Source: DASYQD01 sp036005845
GTDB taxonomy: Bacteria; Acidobacteriota; Thermoanaerobaculia; Multivoradales; JAIOJS01
Direction of reading: 5' to 3'
Assembly: GCA_036005845.1 (NCBI GenBank)
Contig: DASYQD010000081.1
Span: 1 to 10,944 of the forward strand
DNA length: 10,944 nt
In this document: piece after piece, positions 1 through 5,904 of the stretch
How the letters are laid out: each line of letters starts with the position of its first letter
How positions within the stretch are numbered: the first letter of the stretch is position 1
Notes under the pieces: generated by a model
The model's database searches: none
What the model was told of the DNA's origin: nothing
The model's input: only the letters and a program-made list of their open reading frames with translations
Position numbers and translations under genes: made by a program

Positions 1-10
1 GACTGAGGCG

Positions 11-502
11 ATGGAACGCCACGTCCTGGACGTCCTGCCCGGCCGCGCCGGCGCGGCCGCGCTCGGCGTCCTGCTCGTCGCCGCCGCGCTGTTCGCGGGC
101 CCGGTGACGGCGCAAGACGACTGGCAGCTGCCCGGCCTCGACGGCGGCGCGCTCACCTCCGCCGACGTCGCGCACGGCTCGACGATCGTCGTGCTCTTCG
201 CCGGCTGGTCGCCGCGCTGCCAGGACGTCGTCGAACGGAGCAACGGCGTGGTCTCGAAGTGGGGCGGCCGCGCGCGCGTCGTGCTCGTCGACTTCCAGGA
301 AGAGGCGGGCGAGGTGCACGGCTTCCTCGCCGGCAAGGACTCGCAGGCCGCCGTCTACCTCGACGGCGACGGCGCCTTCGCCAAGCGCTACGCGTTAGCC
401 AACCTGCCCGGCCTGCTGCTGCTGCGCGACGGTGCCGTGCTCTACGGCGGCCGCCTGCCCGACCAGCCCGACGGGTTGCTCGACGACAAGCTCGGGCGCT
501 GA
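11..502 (+). CDS. Secreted thioredoxin-fold protein with SxxC in place of CxxC
   Basis: The 163-aa protein starts with a Sec signal peptide (hydrophobic core about residues 15-30, likely cleavage after VTA at 34), so the mature part should be periplasmic or membrane-tethered. The rest has TlpA/thioredoxin layout: a beta strand TIVVLFAGW, the active-site turn W66-S67-P68-R69-C70, and a cis-proline loop at ANLP (Pro133) before the strand GLLLLRDG. In the thioredoxin family the first Cys of CxxC attacks the substrate disulfide; here it is Ser67, so a normal dithiol cycle is not possible. A monothiol, glutathione-linked or purely binding role is an inference. A TGA at 4-6, just before the ATG, is probably the stop of an upstream gene, suggesting this is the last gene of an operon. 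Fold confidence is good; function is unknown. Confidence 0.8.
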   Translation: MERHVLDVLPGRAGAAALGVLLVAAALFAGPVTAQDDWQLPGLDGGALTSADVAHGSTIVVLFAGWSPRCQDVVERSNGVVSKWGGRARVVLVDFQEEAGEVHGFLAGKDSQAAVYLDGDGAFAKRYALANLPGLLLLRDGAVLYGGRLPDQPDGLLDDKLGR

Positions 503-510
503 CGCCGGAC

Positions 511-528
511 GCGCCGCTCGGGCGGCGC
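511..528 (+). terminator. GC hairpin after the thioredoxin-like gene
   Basis: A perfect 7-bp inverted repeat (GCGCCGC / GCGGCGC) with a TCGG tetraloop begins 8 nt after the stop codon. It is followed by ATGTTCCCTT, which is only weakly T-rich. It fits an intrinsic terminator of a high-GC genome or a 3'-end stabilising hairpin. The promoter of the next gene begins 14 nt later, so a transcript end here makes sense. Confidence 0.45.
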
Positions 529-541
529 ATGTTCCCTTGCA

Positions 542-571
542 TTGCCAGGGCTTGCGGGCCTTTGGTATAGT
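542..571 (+). promoter_or_regulatory. Sigma-70-type promoter for the peptidase-kinase operon
   Basis: The -35 box is TTGCCA (542-547, 5 of 6 to consensus), the spacer is 18 bp, and the -10 box is TATAGT (566-571, 5 of 6). This AT-rich patch stands out in GC-rich surroundings. Transcription would begin near 578, leaving a leader of about 150 nt before the peptidase reading frame. Confidence 0.6.
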
Positions 572-577
572 CGCGCG

Positions 578-734
578 GCTTTCCGACAGGAGAGCGGTGT
601 CGGCACTCGCGTACATCGGTACACCGCGGCCGCGCCGCACGTGATTTCTAGCCAAGCGGATCGAGGCGGGTCGTGAGATCTCTGTTGTTCCACGGCCCGA
701 AGCGGCTCCTCGGCATTCCGCAGGAGACGGTGCT
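578..734 (+). other. Structured leader with a 5' hairpin and two tiny ORFs
   Basis: At the predicted 5' end CCGACA (583-588) pairs with TGTCGG (598-603), and the loop holds an AGGAG. That AGGAG is 4 nt before a GTG (597) that opens a 15-codon ORF ending at TGA 642-644, with a basic C-terminal end (PRPRRT). A second ORF, GTG 673 to TAG 805-807 (44 codons), runs across the proposed peptidase start in another frame. Either could be a leader peptide, or the second could be the true N-terminal frame of the peptidase interrupted by a frameshift. Nothing shows that either is translated. Confidence 0.3.
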
Positions 735-2111
735 ATTCAGAGAGGGAACCAGCGACCGCGACCGCGACGCCTCCAGGCCCGACCGGCCTGGATCTGGATC
801 CTCATAGCGGTCCCGTGCGCGGCCCTGGCGGCCGCCTCCCTCTCGCCGAGCCCGGCACCACTGCCGCCGCTGCCCCGCCTCCTCGCCCCACCGCAGTTCG
901 ATCCCGCGCAGGTTCGCGCTCCCAGCCTCGAAGCCGCTCCCGCCGCCGCCATCCCGTTCGAGCGCACGCTCGGCCGCGGCGAGTCGCTGGCCGGTCTGCT
1001 CGGCGAGATGGGACTGCCGGCGCGGGATCGGGCGCTGGTCTCCGACGCGCTGGCGAGCCACGTCGAGCTTCGCCGCCTGAAGCCTGGCCTGCGCGTGTCG
1101 GCGCTGCTCGGGACCGGCGATCGTCCCGCCCAGCTGCGGCTCGACGTTCCCGGCAAGGGCAAGCTGCAGCTCGCCGCCTCGGGCAGTCCGGGCAGCGACT
1201 GGCGCAGCGACTGGCAGGCCGCCGTCGCGACCGTCGAGCTGCGGCGCGCGCAGGTGGAGATCACGAGCAGCGTCGCCGAGGCGCTCGCCGACGCCGGCGC
1301 GCCCATCGAGGTGGCGTACCGCGCCGCCGACGTGCTGCGCTGGGACGTCGACTTCACGCGCGACCTGCGTCCGGGCGACCGGCTGCAGGTGCTCTACGAG
1401 CAGCAGCTCGTCGACGGACGGCCGGCGGGGATCGGCGCCGTGCTCGCGGTGGCGCTCGACAACCGCGGCCGGCTGATCGAGGCGTACCGGTTCGGCGACG
1501 ACGACGGCTACTACGACGCCGCCGGACGGCCGCTGCGCAAGATGTTCCTGCGCTCGCCGCTCGCCTTCTCCATGCGCATCACCTCGGGTTTCACCACGCG
1601 GCGCTTCCACCCCATCCTCAAGGAGTTCCGCCCGCACTGGGGGATCGATCTCGGCGCTCCGGCGGGCACGCCGGTGCACGTCACCGCGAACGGAGTGGTC
1701 CTCTCCGCCGGCTGGGACGGCGGCGGCGGCCGCACGGTGAAGGTGCGGCACCCGAGCGGCTACGTCACCTGCTACCTGCACCTGTCGCGCTTCGCCAGCG
1801 GCATCACGCGCGGCGCGCGCGTGCAGCAGAACGAGGTCATCGGCTATGTCGGCGAGAGCGGCCTCGCCACCGCGCCGCACCTCGACTACCGCGTGCAGCT
1901 CTTCGGCCGCTGGGTGGACCCGCTGTCGCTCAAGAGCGTGCCGGCGGCGGCGCTGTCGCGGCGCGAGATGGCCGCGTTCTCGGGCTGGCGCGAGCAGCTC
2001 CTCCTCGCCATGCGCACCGGCGTGATGCCGAGCGACACCAGCGCCGGCGACTGGCAGCTGGCGCGGACGGACGAGCGCATCGAGCCGGACCTCGCCGCCG
2101 GCGGCCGGTGA
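735..2111 (+). CDS. Membrane-anchored M23 family metallopeptidase
   Basis: This is a LytM/M23-type peptidoglycan endopeptidase, a zinc enzyme that cuts peptide crosslinks in the periplasm. If it begins at ATT 735 it has 458 aa: a basic N-terminus (RPRPRR), a single membrane anchor or signal (about 18-36, AWIWILIAVPCAAL), a Pro/Ala linker, a GESLAGLL segment (from residue 83) typical of the OapA/LysM-like part of Gram-negative M23 proteins, and a C-terminal M23 domain (about 290-395). Zinc-site residues are HxxxD (H301, D305), the His of YLHLS, and HLD (H382-L-D384) where most relatives have HLH. No ATG, GTG or TTG lies in frame between the stop at 642 and ATG 1008, which would remove the anchor and cut into the GESLAGLL domain. 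AGGAG at 722-726 sits 8 nt before ATT 735. The family is sure, the start is not. It overlaps the next gene by 4 nt. Confidence 0.85.
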   Translation: MQRGNQRPRPRRLQARPAWIWILIAVPCAALAAASLSPSPAPLPPLPRLLAPPQFDPAQVRAPSLEAAPAAAIPFERTLGRGESLAGLLGEMGLPARDRALVSDALASHVELRRLKPGLRVSALLGTGDRPAQLRLDVPGKGKLQLAASGSPGSDWRSDWQAAVATVELRRAQVEITSSVAEALADAGAPIEVAYRAADVLRWDVDFTRDLRPGDRLQVLYEQQLVDGRPAGIGAVLAVALDNRGRLIEAYRFGDDDGYYDAAGRPLRKMFLRSPLAFSMRITSGFTTRRFHPILKEFRPHWGIDLGAPAGTPVHVTANGVVLSAGWDGGGGRTVKVRHPSGYVTCYLHLSRFASGITRGARVQQNEVIGYVGESGLATAPHLDYRVQLFGRWVDPLSLKSVPAAALSRREMAAFSGWREQLLLAMRTGVMPSDTSAGDWQLARTDERIEPDLAAGGR

Positions 2112-3109
2112 GCGGCGACCGACGCAAGTCCGTGCGCGCGCGGGCCCGCTGCCGCGTCGACTTGGGCGGCGGCACGCTCGACATCTGGCCGCTCGGCCTC
2201 TTCTTCGCCGGCGCGCAGACGGTGAACGTGGCGCTCGACGTCGTCGTCGAGGTGACTCTCCTGCCGCGCGCGGCCGGCTACGCCTTGCGCAGCGACGGTG
2301 TCCGCGTCGAGGTGGGCACGGTGGAGGAGCTCGCCGCCGATCCGGAGTCGGCGCTCGCCGGCGTCGTCGCCGCGGCGCTCGCGCTGCCGCCAGTGGACAT
2401 CGAAGTCAGCAGCGCCTCGCCGCGCGGCGGCGGCCTCGGGGCGAGCTCGGCGATGACGGTGGCGCTGATCGCCGCCGGCGACCGGCTGCTCGGCTCGCCG
2501 CGGCGGGAGGCGCCGGCCACGGCGCGGCTGGCGCGCGACCTCGAGGCGCGGCTCATGCGGCTTCCCACCGGCACGCAGGACCACTATCCGGCGCTGCTCG
2601 GCGGCGGCCTCGTCGTCGCCTTCACCGCCGGCGGCGAGACGGTGCGGCGGCTCGGCGTCGACCTCGACGCGCTGGCGCGTCACCTGCTCCTCGTCTACAC
2701 CGGCCACAGCCACTTTTCGGCCGCCACCAACTGGGAGATCATCCGCCGCTGCCTCGAGGCGGATCCCGAGTCTCACCGGCTGCTGCAGGGCATCGCCGAC
2801 GTGGCCGCGGCGCTGCCGGCGCCGCTCGAGCGCGGCGATTTCGCGGCGGTCGGCGCGCTCGTCGGCCGCGAGTGGGAGCTGCGGCGCCAGCTTGCCGACG
2901 GCGTCACCGTGCCGGTCGTCGATCGCCTGCTGGCGCGCGCGAGTGAGATGGGGGCGTGGGGCGGCAAGGCGTGCGGCGCTGGCGGCGGTGGCTGCGTCGC
3001 CATCCTCGCTCCCGCGGAGCGGCGTGAGGCCATCGCCGCCGCGCTCGTCGCCGAAGGTGGCGTGGTGGTGGACGCCAAGCCGACGAGCGCGGGCCTCGAG
3101 CTCGACTAG
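2108..3109 (+). CDS. GHMP-family sugar kinase, heptose-7-phosphate kinase-like
   Basis: The 333-aa protein has all three GHMP kinase motifs. The N-terminal substrate motif is RVDLGGGTLDIWPLG (about 16-30). The ATP-binding motif is SPRGGGLGASSA (104-115). The C-terminal glycine-rich motif is GGKACGAGGGGC (about 284-296). TGTQDHYPALLGGG (154 onward) carries the likely catalytic Asp158 and resembles the GKQDQY region of D-glycero-D-manno-heptose 7-phosphate kinases and fucokinase-like enzymes. The expected reaction is ATP-dependent phosphorylation of a sugar or sugar phosphate in the cytoplasm; the exact substrate is not readable. GTG 2108 is chosen because it overlaps the peptidase stop (GTGA) and starts just before motif 1. 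The open frame runs further upstream, but only inside the peptidase gene. The overlap implies translational coupling, which may tie the enzyme to envelope glycan supply. Confidence 0.87.
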   Translation: MSGDRRKSVRARARCRVDLGGGTLDIWPLGLFFAGAQTVNVALDVVVEVTLLPRAAGYALRSDGVRVEVGTVEELAADPESALAGVVAAALALPPVDIEVSSASPRGGGLGASSAMTVALIAAGDRLLGSPRREAPATARLARDLEARLMRLPTGTQDHYPALLGGGLVVAFTAGGETVRRLGVDLDALARHLLLVYTGHSHFSAATNWEIIRRCLEADPESHRLLQGIADVAAALPAPLERGDFAAVGALVGREWELRRQLADGVTVPVVDRLLARASEMGAWGGKACGAGGGGCVAILAPAERREAIAAALVAEGGVVVDAKPTSAGLELD

Positions 3110-3118
3110 TTCCGCCCA

Positions 3119-3150
3119 CGCGCGGCAGCGCGAGCGTCCGGCGCCGCGCG
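3119..3150. terminator. Hairpin between convergent genes
   Basis: CGCGCGGC (3119-3126) and GCCGCGCG (3143-3150) form a perfect 8-bp stem with a 16-nt loop. It lies in the 44-bp gap between the stop of the kinase (plus strand) and the stop of the propeller-like gene (minus strand). Neither side has a T-run, so it is at best a weak or Rho-assisted bidirectional end. Confidence 0.35.
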
Positions 3151-3153
3151 ACC

Positions 3154-4503
3154 TTACTTGCGAGCGACGCGCTGCTCGACGAGCCGGTAGGCGTCGTCGG
3201 TGGAGAGCGCGGCGCCGAGCGCCAGCTCGTGCACCGGGCCCCAGCCGCCGTCGGCCGTCGTCTCGCGGTAGCGCAGGCTGTCGCCCACCACCCACGCGAC
3301 GGCCGTGTCGTCGCCGCTCTGCGAGAGGAAGACGCGCAGCGCCTGCTGGTTCGGCAGCTCCGGTACGTCGCGACGCGAAGCGCGCCGCACGTCGAGCAGG
3401 TGGCTGGCGTTGGTCGTGCCTTCGGAGCGGCCGATCTCGACCACTTGCGCCAGCGCCTTGTCGGCCGGGCCGCGGCGCAGCGACACGCCGGTGTCGATGA
3501 TCGACGCGCGCGCCGCCTCGGCGGCATCCTCGAGGCTCTCGGCCGGGTCGGAATTGCGCACGCTGGCGAGGAACGCCTCGCTCAGGTAGTCGGCGATGGC
3601 AGGGCGCAGCAGCCGCCGGCCGGTGTCGATGATCGACGCCCGCGCCTTGTCGACGATCTGGCCGCGCGACACGCCGGGGTTGCGGGCGCCGGTGTCGATG
3701 ATCGACGCCCGCGCCTTGTCGCCGAACGACACCAGCTCGCCGGTCACCGAGCGCAGCTCGAGGGTGGCGAGCCGGCCGGTGCCCGGCTCGACGGCGGAGA
3801 TGACGACGCTCTCGCGGTCGCGGCCGCCGCGTACCTGCGGCTTCTGCAGCAGCGCCGGCACCACCGCCATGGCGATGCCGCTCGCCGCACTGCCGCTGCT
3901 CAGCTCCTGCACGTCGAAGATGCGGTTGGCGCGCAGCACGTCGCCGTCCTCGACGACCAGCGGGCTGTAGAGGACGCGCTGCCCCTGGCCGCCGTCGTCC
4001 CACCACACCAGGTGGAGGATGGTGCGGCTGGCCGCCACCACCGTGCCGTCGGCGCCGATCGTCTCGTAGCGGTCGAGCGTGGTGGCGAGCTGCGGGTTGC
4101 TCTTGAAGCTGAACGGGTCGGCGGCGAACTCGAAGGGCTCGCTCCAACCGTCGTCGCTGCGGGAGAGCAGGGTGAGCACCGAGTGGTAGTTCTGCCGCCC
4201 CTCCCACACCAGGTAGACGCGGTTGGTGGCGCGATCGACGGTGAGCGCCGGCGAGGACTCGACCTCGGGACTCTCGGTGCCCGGCACCAGCAGGCGCTGC
4301 GTGGCGCCGTCGCGGGTGATCTCGAGCGCCAGCACCTGGTCGCCGCTCTGGCCGGCCGGCACGTTGGCGAAGAGCTGCCCGTAGACGCCGCTGCGCACGC
4401 GATAGAGCTCGCCCGACGCGCCGAGCATCGCGGTGCCGTCGCCGGCGAAGGCCGCGGCGGCGGGCAGGAGCAGGAGCGCGAGGAGGCAGAGGGCGCGACG
4501 CAT
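3154..4503 (-). CDS. Secreted propeller-like protein with ARASIIDTG repeats
   Basis: The 449-aa protein has a clear signal peptide (hydrophobic core about 4-19, cleavage near AFA-GD, residue 20). Segments such as LTVDRATNRVYLVWEG, SRSDDGWSEPFEF and ILHLVWWDDGG look like sialidase/BNR-type or related beta-propeller blades; no catalytic set can be seen. The C-terminal half is unusual. ARASIIDTG occurs three times, inside DKARASIIDTG (262-272 and 285-295) and EAARASIIDTG (329-339). A weaker fourth copy, DKALAQVVEIG, lies at 348-358. Each exact copy follows an Arg- or Lys-containing stretch. The gene starts 25 nt after the TPR gene's stop and is probably co-transcribed with it and the XRE regulator. 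The start shows no strong Shine-Dalgarno. Secretion is well supported; the propeller fold is moderate; the function is unknown. Confidence 0.75.
   Translation of the reverse strand: MRRALCLLALLLLPAAAAFAGDGTAMLGASGELYRVRSGVYGQLFANVPAGQSGDQVLALEITRDGATQRLLVPGTESPEVESSPALTVDRATNRVYLVWEGRQNYHSVLTLLSRSDDGWSEPFEFAADPFSFKSNPQLATTLDRYETIGADGTVVAASRTILHLVWWDDGGQGQRVLYSPLVVEDGDVLRANRIFDVQELSSGSAASGIAMAVVPALLQKPQVRGGRDRESVVISAVEPGTGRLATLELRSVTGELVSFGDKARASIIDTGARNPGVSRGQIVDKARASIIDTGRRLLRPAIADYLSEAFLASVRNSDPAESLEDAAEAARASIIDTGVSLRRGPADKALAQVVEIGRSEGTTNASHLLDVRRASRRDVPELPNQQALRVFLSQSGDDTAVAWVVGDSLRYRETTADGGWGPVHELALGAALSTDDAYRLVEQRVARK
3487..3520 (-). repeat. Repeat copy A encoding ARASIIDTG
   Basis: This third coding copy of the 34-bp repeat matches the other two at 30 of 34 positions, with the first 21 bases identical as written on the plus strand. 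It lies 132 bp (44 codons) from copy B, so the reading frame is kept. It contains the same 13-bp palindrome GTCGATGATCGAC. Confidence 0.8.
3619..3652 (-). repeat. Repeat copy B, identical to copy C
   Basis: The 34 bases are identical to those at 3688-3721, third codon positions included. The two copies are 69 bp (23 codons) apart. Positions 3625-3637 form the palindrome GTCGATGATCGAC. It encodes DKARASIIDTG of the secreted protein. Confidence 0.9.
3688..3721 (-). repeat. Repeat copy C, identical to copy B
   Basis: This copy is identical to 3619-3652 over exactly 34 bp, and the match ends abruptly on both sides. It encodes the first DKARASIIDTG (residues 262-272). Perfect identity at silent positions points to recent duplication, gene conversion, or selection on the DNA itself. 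Confidence 0.9.
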
Positions 4504-4528
4504 GTTCTGGACTATCTAGTGATCGTGG

Positions 4529-5437
4529 TCAGGCGCGCAGGTTGATCAGCGGCCGCACGTCGACGTTGACGAGCAGGTCGGCGAGGAACGGCTGGCCGGG
4601 GTAGAAACGGCGCTGCAGCTCGGCGAAGATCTCGCGGCCGCGCGCCTCGTCGTCGAGCAGCACCGCCACCTGGCCCGAGAGATAGAGCGCGTTCTTGATC
4701 AGGTCGACCTCGCCGATCTCCTCGGCGAGCTGGAGGCCGCGGGCGCCGTAGCGCTCGGCGTCGCGGTAGCGGCGCAGCTCGAGGTGCGCGTAACAGAGGT
4801 CGACGCGGGCGATCATCTCGACGCGCTGGAGGCCCTGGCGGCGCGCCTCGCGCAGCGTCGCGTAGATGCGGCGCAGGCCGCTGCGCAGCTTGCCCTGCAG
4901 CAGCTCGCAATAGCCGAGGTTGGCGGTGCAGATGAGGCGCCACTCGGTGCGCTCCGCCGGGATCGTGCGCAGCGCGCGGCGATAGCTCTCCGCCGCCTCT
5001 TCGAACACGCACTGCGCGAGCAGCGCGTTGCCGATCTGGTTGTTGGCCGCGGCGAGACGCTCGCCGCTCTTCGCCTGCTCGGCGCGGTCGCGCGCGACGC
5101 GGGCGTAGAAGAGGCTCTTCCTGTAGTCCTTCTTGAGCTCGTAGGCGCGGGCGATGGCGCGCGCCGCGAGGGCGCAGGTCTCGGCGTTGCCGTTGCGCAG
5201 CACGATCTCGCGCAGGTCCGGCACCGGCGCCTCGACCTCGCCGAGCTCGATCGACAGCGCTGCCTCGGCGCAGAGCGCGCGGTCGACGAGCTCGCCGTCG
5301 CCGTGCACGCGCGCCGCCTGCAGCGCGGCGGAGTAGTGGGTGAGGGCCTCGGCGAGGCGACCGGCGTCCTTGGCGGCCTCGGCGAGACCGCGCTGGCGCT
5401 CGTACTCCATACAGGGCGCGCCGGCGGCGATCGTCAA
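4529..5437 (-). CDS. TPR-repeat protein, partner of the XRE regulator
   Basis: The 302-aa protein is cytoplasmic, with no signal or membrane segment, and is built almost wholly of helical pairs with tetratricopeptide spacing. Examples are GRLAEALTHYSAALQAA, KKDYRKSLFYARVARDRAEQ, CVFEEAAESYRRALRTIP, TANLGYCELLQGKLRSGLRR and ELRRYRDAERYGARGLQLAEE. TPR arrays bind proteins or peptides. The TTG start at 5437 overlaps the regulator's TGA (TTGA), with a weak AGGACG upstream. ATG 5410 (MEYERQRGL, 293 aa) is an equally good start and begins right at the first repeat, but has no clear ribosome site. The tight link to an XRE gene recalls HTH-TPR regulators of the RRNPP type, in which both parts are one chain. 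A peptide-sensing or regulator-binding role is inferred. Confidence 0.82.
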   Translation of the reverse strand: MTIAAGAPCMEYERQRGLAEAAKDAGRLAEALTHYSAALQAARVHGDGELVDRALCAEAALSIELGEVEAPVPDLREIVLRNGNAETCALAARAIARAYELKKDYRKSLFYARVARDRAEQAKSGERLAAANNQIGNALLAQCVFEEAAESYRRALRTIPAERTEWRLICTANLGYCELLQGKLRSGLRRIYATLREARRQGLQRVEMIARVDLCYAHLELRRYRDAERYGARGLQLAEEIGEVDLIKNALYLSGQVAVLLDDEARGREIFAELQRRFYPGQPFLADLLVNVDVRPLINLRA

Positions 5438-5799
5438 GCGTCGCCGTCCTGGCGCTCGTTGCCGCGCTTGAAGAGGATGAAGTCCTCGACCTCGCGTTGA
5501 GCATCCGGGTGCAAGGACTTAAACTCCCGCGCGATGTTGACTTCGCGCGGGCTCAGGGATTCCTTGGCCACGTCGTCGAAGAACTCGCCGATCGTGACGT
5601 CGAACTCGGCGAGGATCTTGAAGAGGGTGTCGAGGCTGACGCGGTACTCGCCCTTCTCCATGCGCGAGAGGTCGGATTGCTGGATGCCGATGCGCGAGGA
5701 CAGCTCGGTCTGGGTGAGCTGCCGCTCCTTGCGCAGGCGCCGGATCTTACGGCCGACCAGCTGGACCTGGCGGATCTTGGGAGAAGTCGCCACGGACAT
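5434..5799 (-). CDS. XRE-family helix-turn-helix regulator
   Basis: The 121-aa protein carries a cro/C1-type DNA-binding domain at about residues 15-72: GRKIRRLRKERQLTQTELSS, IGIQQSDLSRMEKGEYRVSL (recognition helix around QQSDLSRME) and DTLFKILAEFDVTIGEFF. A short charged C-terminal tail (SPREVNIAREFKSLHPDAQR and onward) may dimerise or contact a partner. It has no ligand domain of its own, and the TPR protein encoded next, with overlapping stop and start, may supply that. AAGGTG (complement of 5808-5813) sits 8 nt before the ATG. The promoter TTGACA-17-TAGCAT lies just upstream, and a perfect palindrome covers the start codon, so self-repression is plausible. The family call is secure; target genes are unknown. 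Confidence 0.9.
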   Translation of the reverse strand: MSVATSPKIRQVQLVGRKIRRLRKERQLTQTELSSRIGIQQSDLSRMEKGEYRVSLDTLFKILAEFDVTIGEFFDDVAKESLSPREVNIAREFKSLHPDAQREVEDFILFKRGNERQDGDA

Positions 5800-5808
5800 C
5801 GTGATGTC
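5795..5808. promoter_or_regulatory. Palindrome over the XRE start, candidate operator
   Basis: GACATC-GT-GATGTC is a perfect 6-2-6 inverted repeat. It overlaps the start codon (5797-5799) and the first base of the ribosome site of the XRE gene, about 25-40 nt downstream of the predicted transcription start. XRE dimers typically bind such short palindromes, so this is a reasonable autoregulatory operator; no binding is shown. Confidence 0.45.
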
Positions 5809-5838
5809 ACCTTACCATGAAATCGGGGCCAGGCCGCG

Positions 5839-5867
5839 ATGCTACGGGCGCTCCCGGAGGATGTCAA
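5839..5867 (-). promoter_or_regulatory. Promoter of the XRE-TPR-secreted protein operon
   Basis: On the minus strand the -35 box is TTGACA (5867-5862, perfect consensus), the spacer is 17 bp, and the -10 box is TAGCAT (5844-5839, 4 of 6). Transcription would begin near 5832, leaving a leader of about 33 nt to the XRE ATG. This is the best promoter match in the window. Confidence 0.65.
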
Positions 5868-5904
5868 TCGGCCCCCGGCGGCGTGCCCGGCCGGCGCCCG
5901 TACC

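Noticed and set aside
815..2107. Upstream part of the kinase open frame as an N-terminal extension
   Set aside because: It is the shadow of the peptidase gene in another frame, with an Arg/Ala-rich translation; the kinase motifs begin only after GTG 2108.
3487..3721. CRISPR array
   Set aside because: Repeats have uneven spacing, sit in frame within a coding gene and encode the same peptide; there are no cas genes.
1886..4207. 773-codon open frame on the minus strand
   Set aside because: Arg/Ala/Gly-rich, low-complexity translation lying antisense to the M23 and kinase genes and out of frame in the propeller gene; a by-product of high GC with few stop codons.
4511..4520. Short ACTA-TC-TAGT inverted repeat between the TPR and secreted protein genes
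   Set aside because: Four-base arms are too short to claim an operator or terminator.
3229..4545. 438-codon plus-strand frame opposite the secreted protein gene
   Set aside because: Lacks any signal or motif and is rich in Ala/Val/Asp/Arg as expected of an antisense shadow; the minus-strand gene has a signal peptide and operon context.
5839..5904. Earlier ATG (5839) for the ABC permease
   Set aside because: It lies in the -10 box of the opposite promoter and adds 22 residues not typical of the family.
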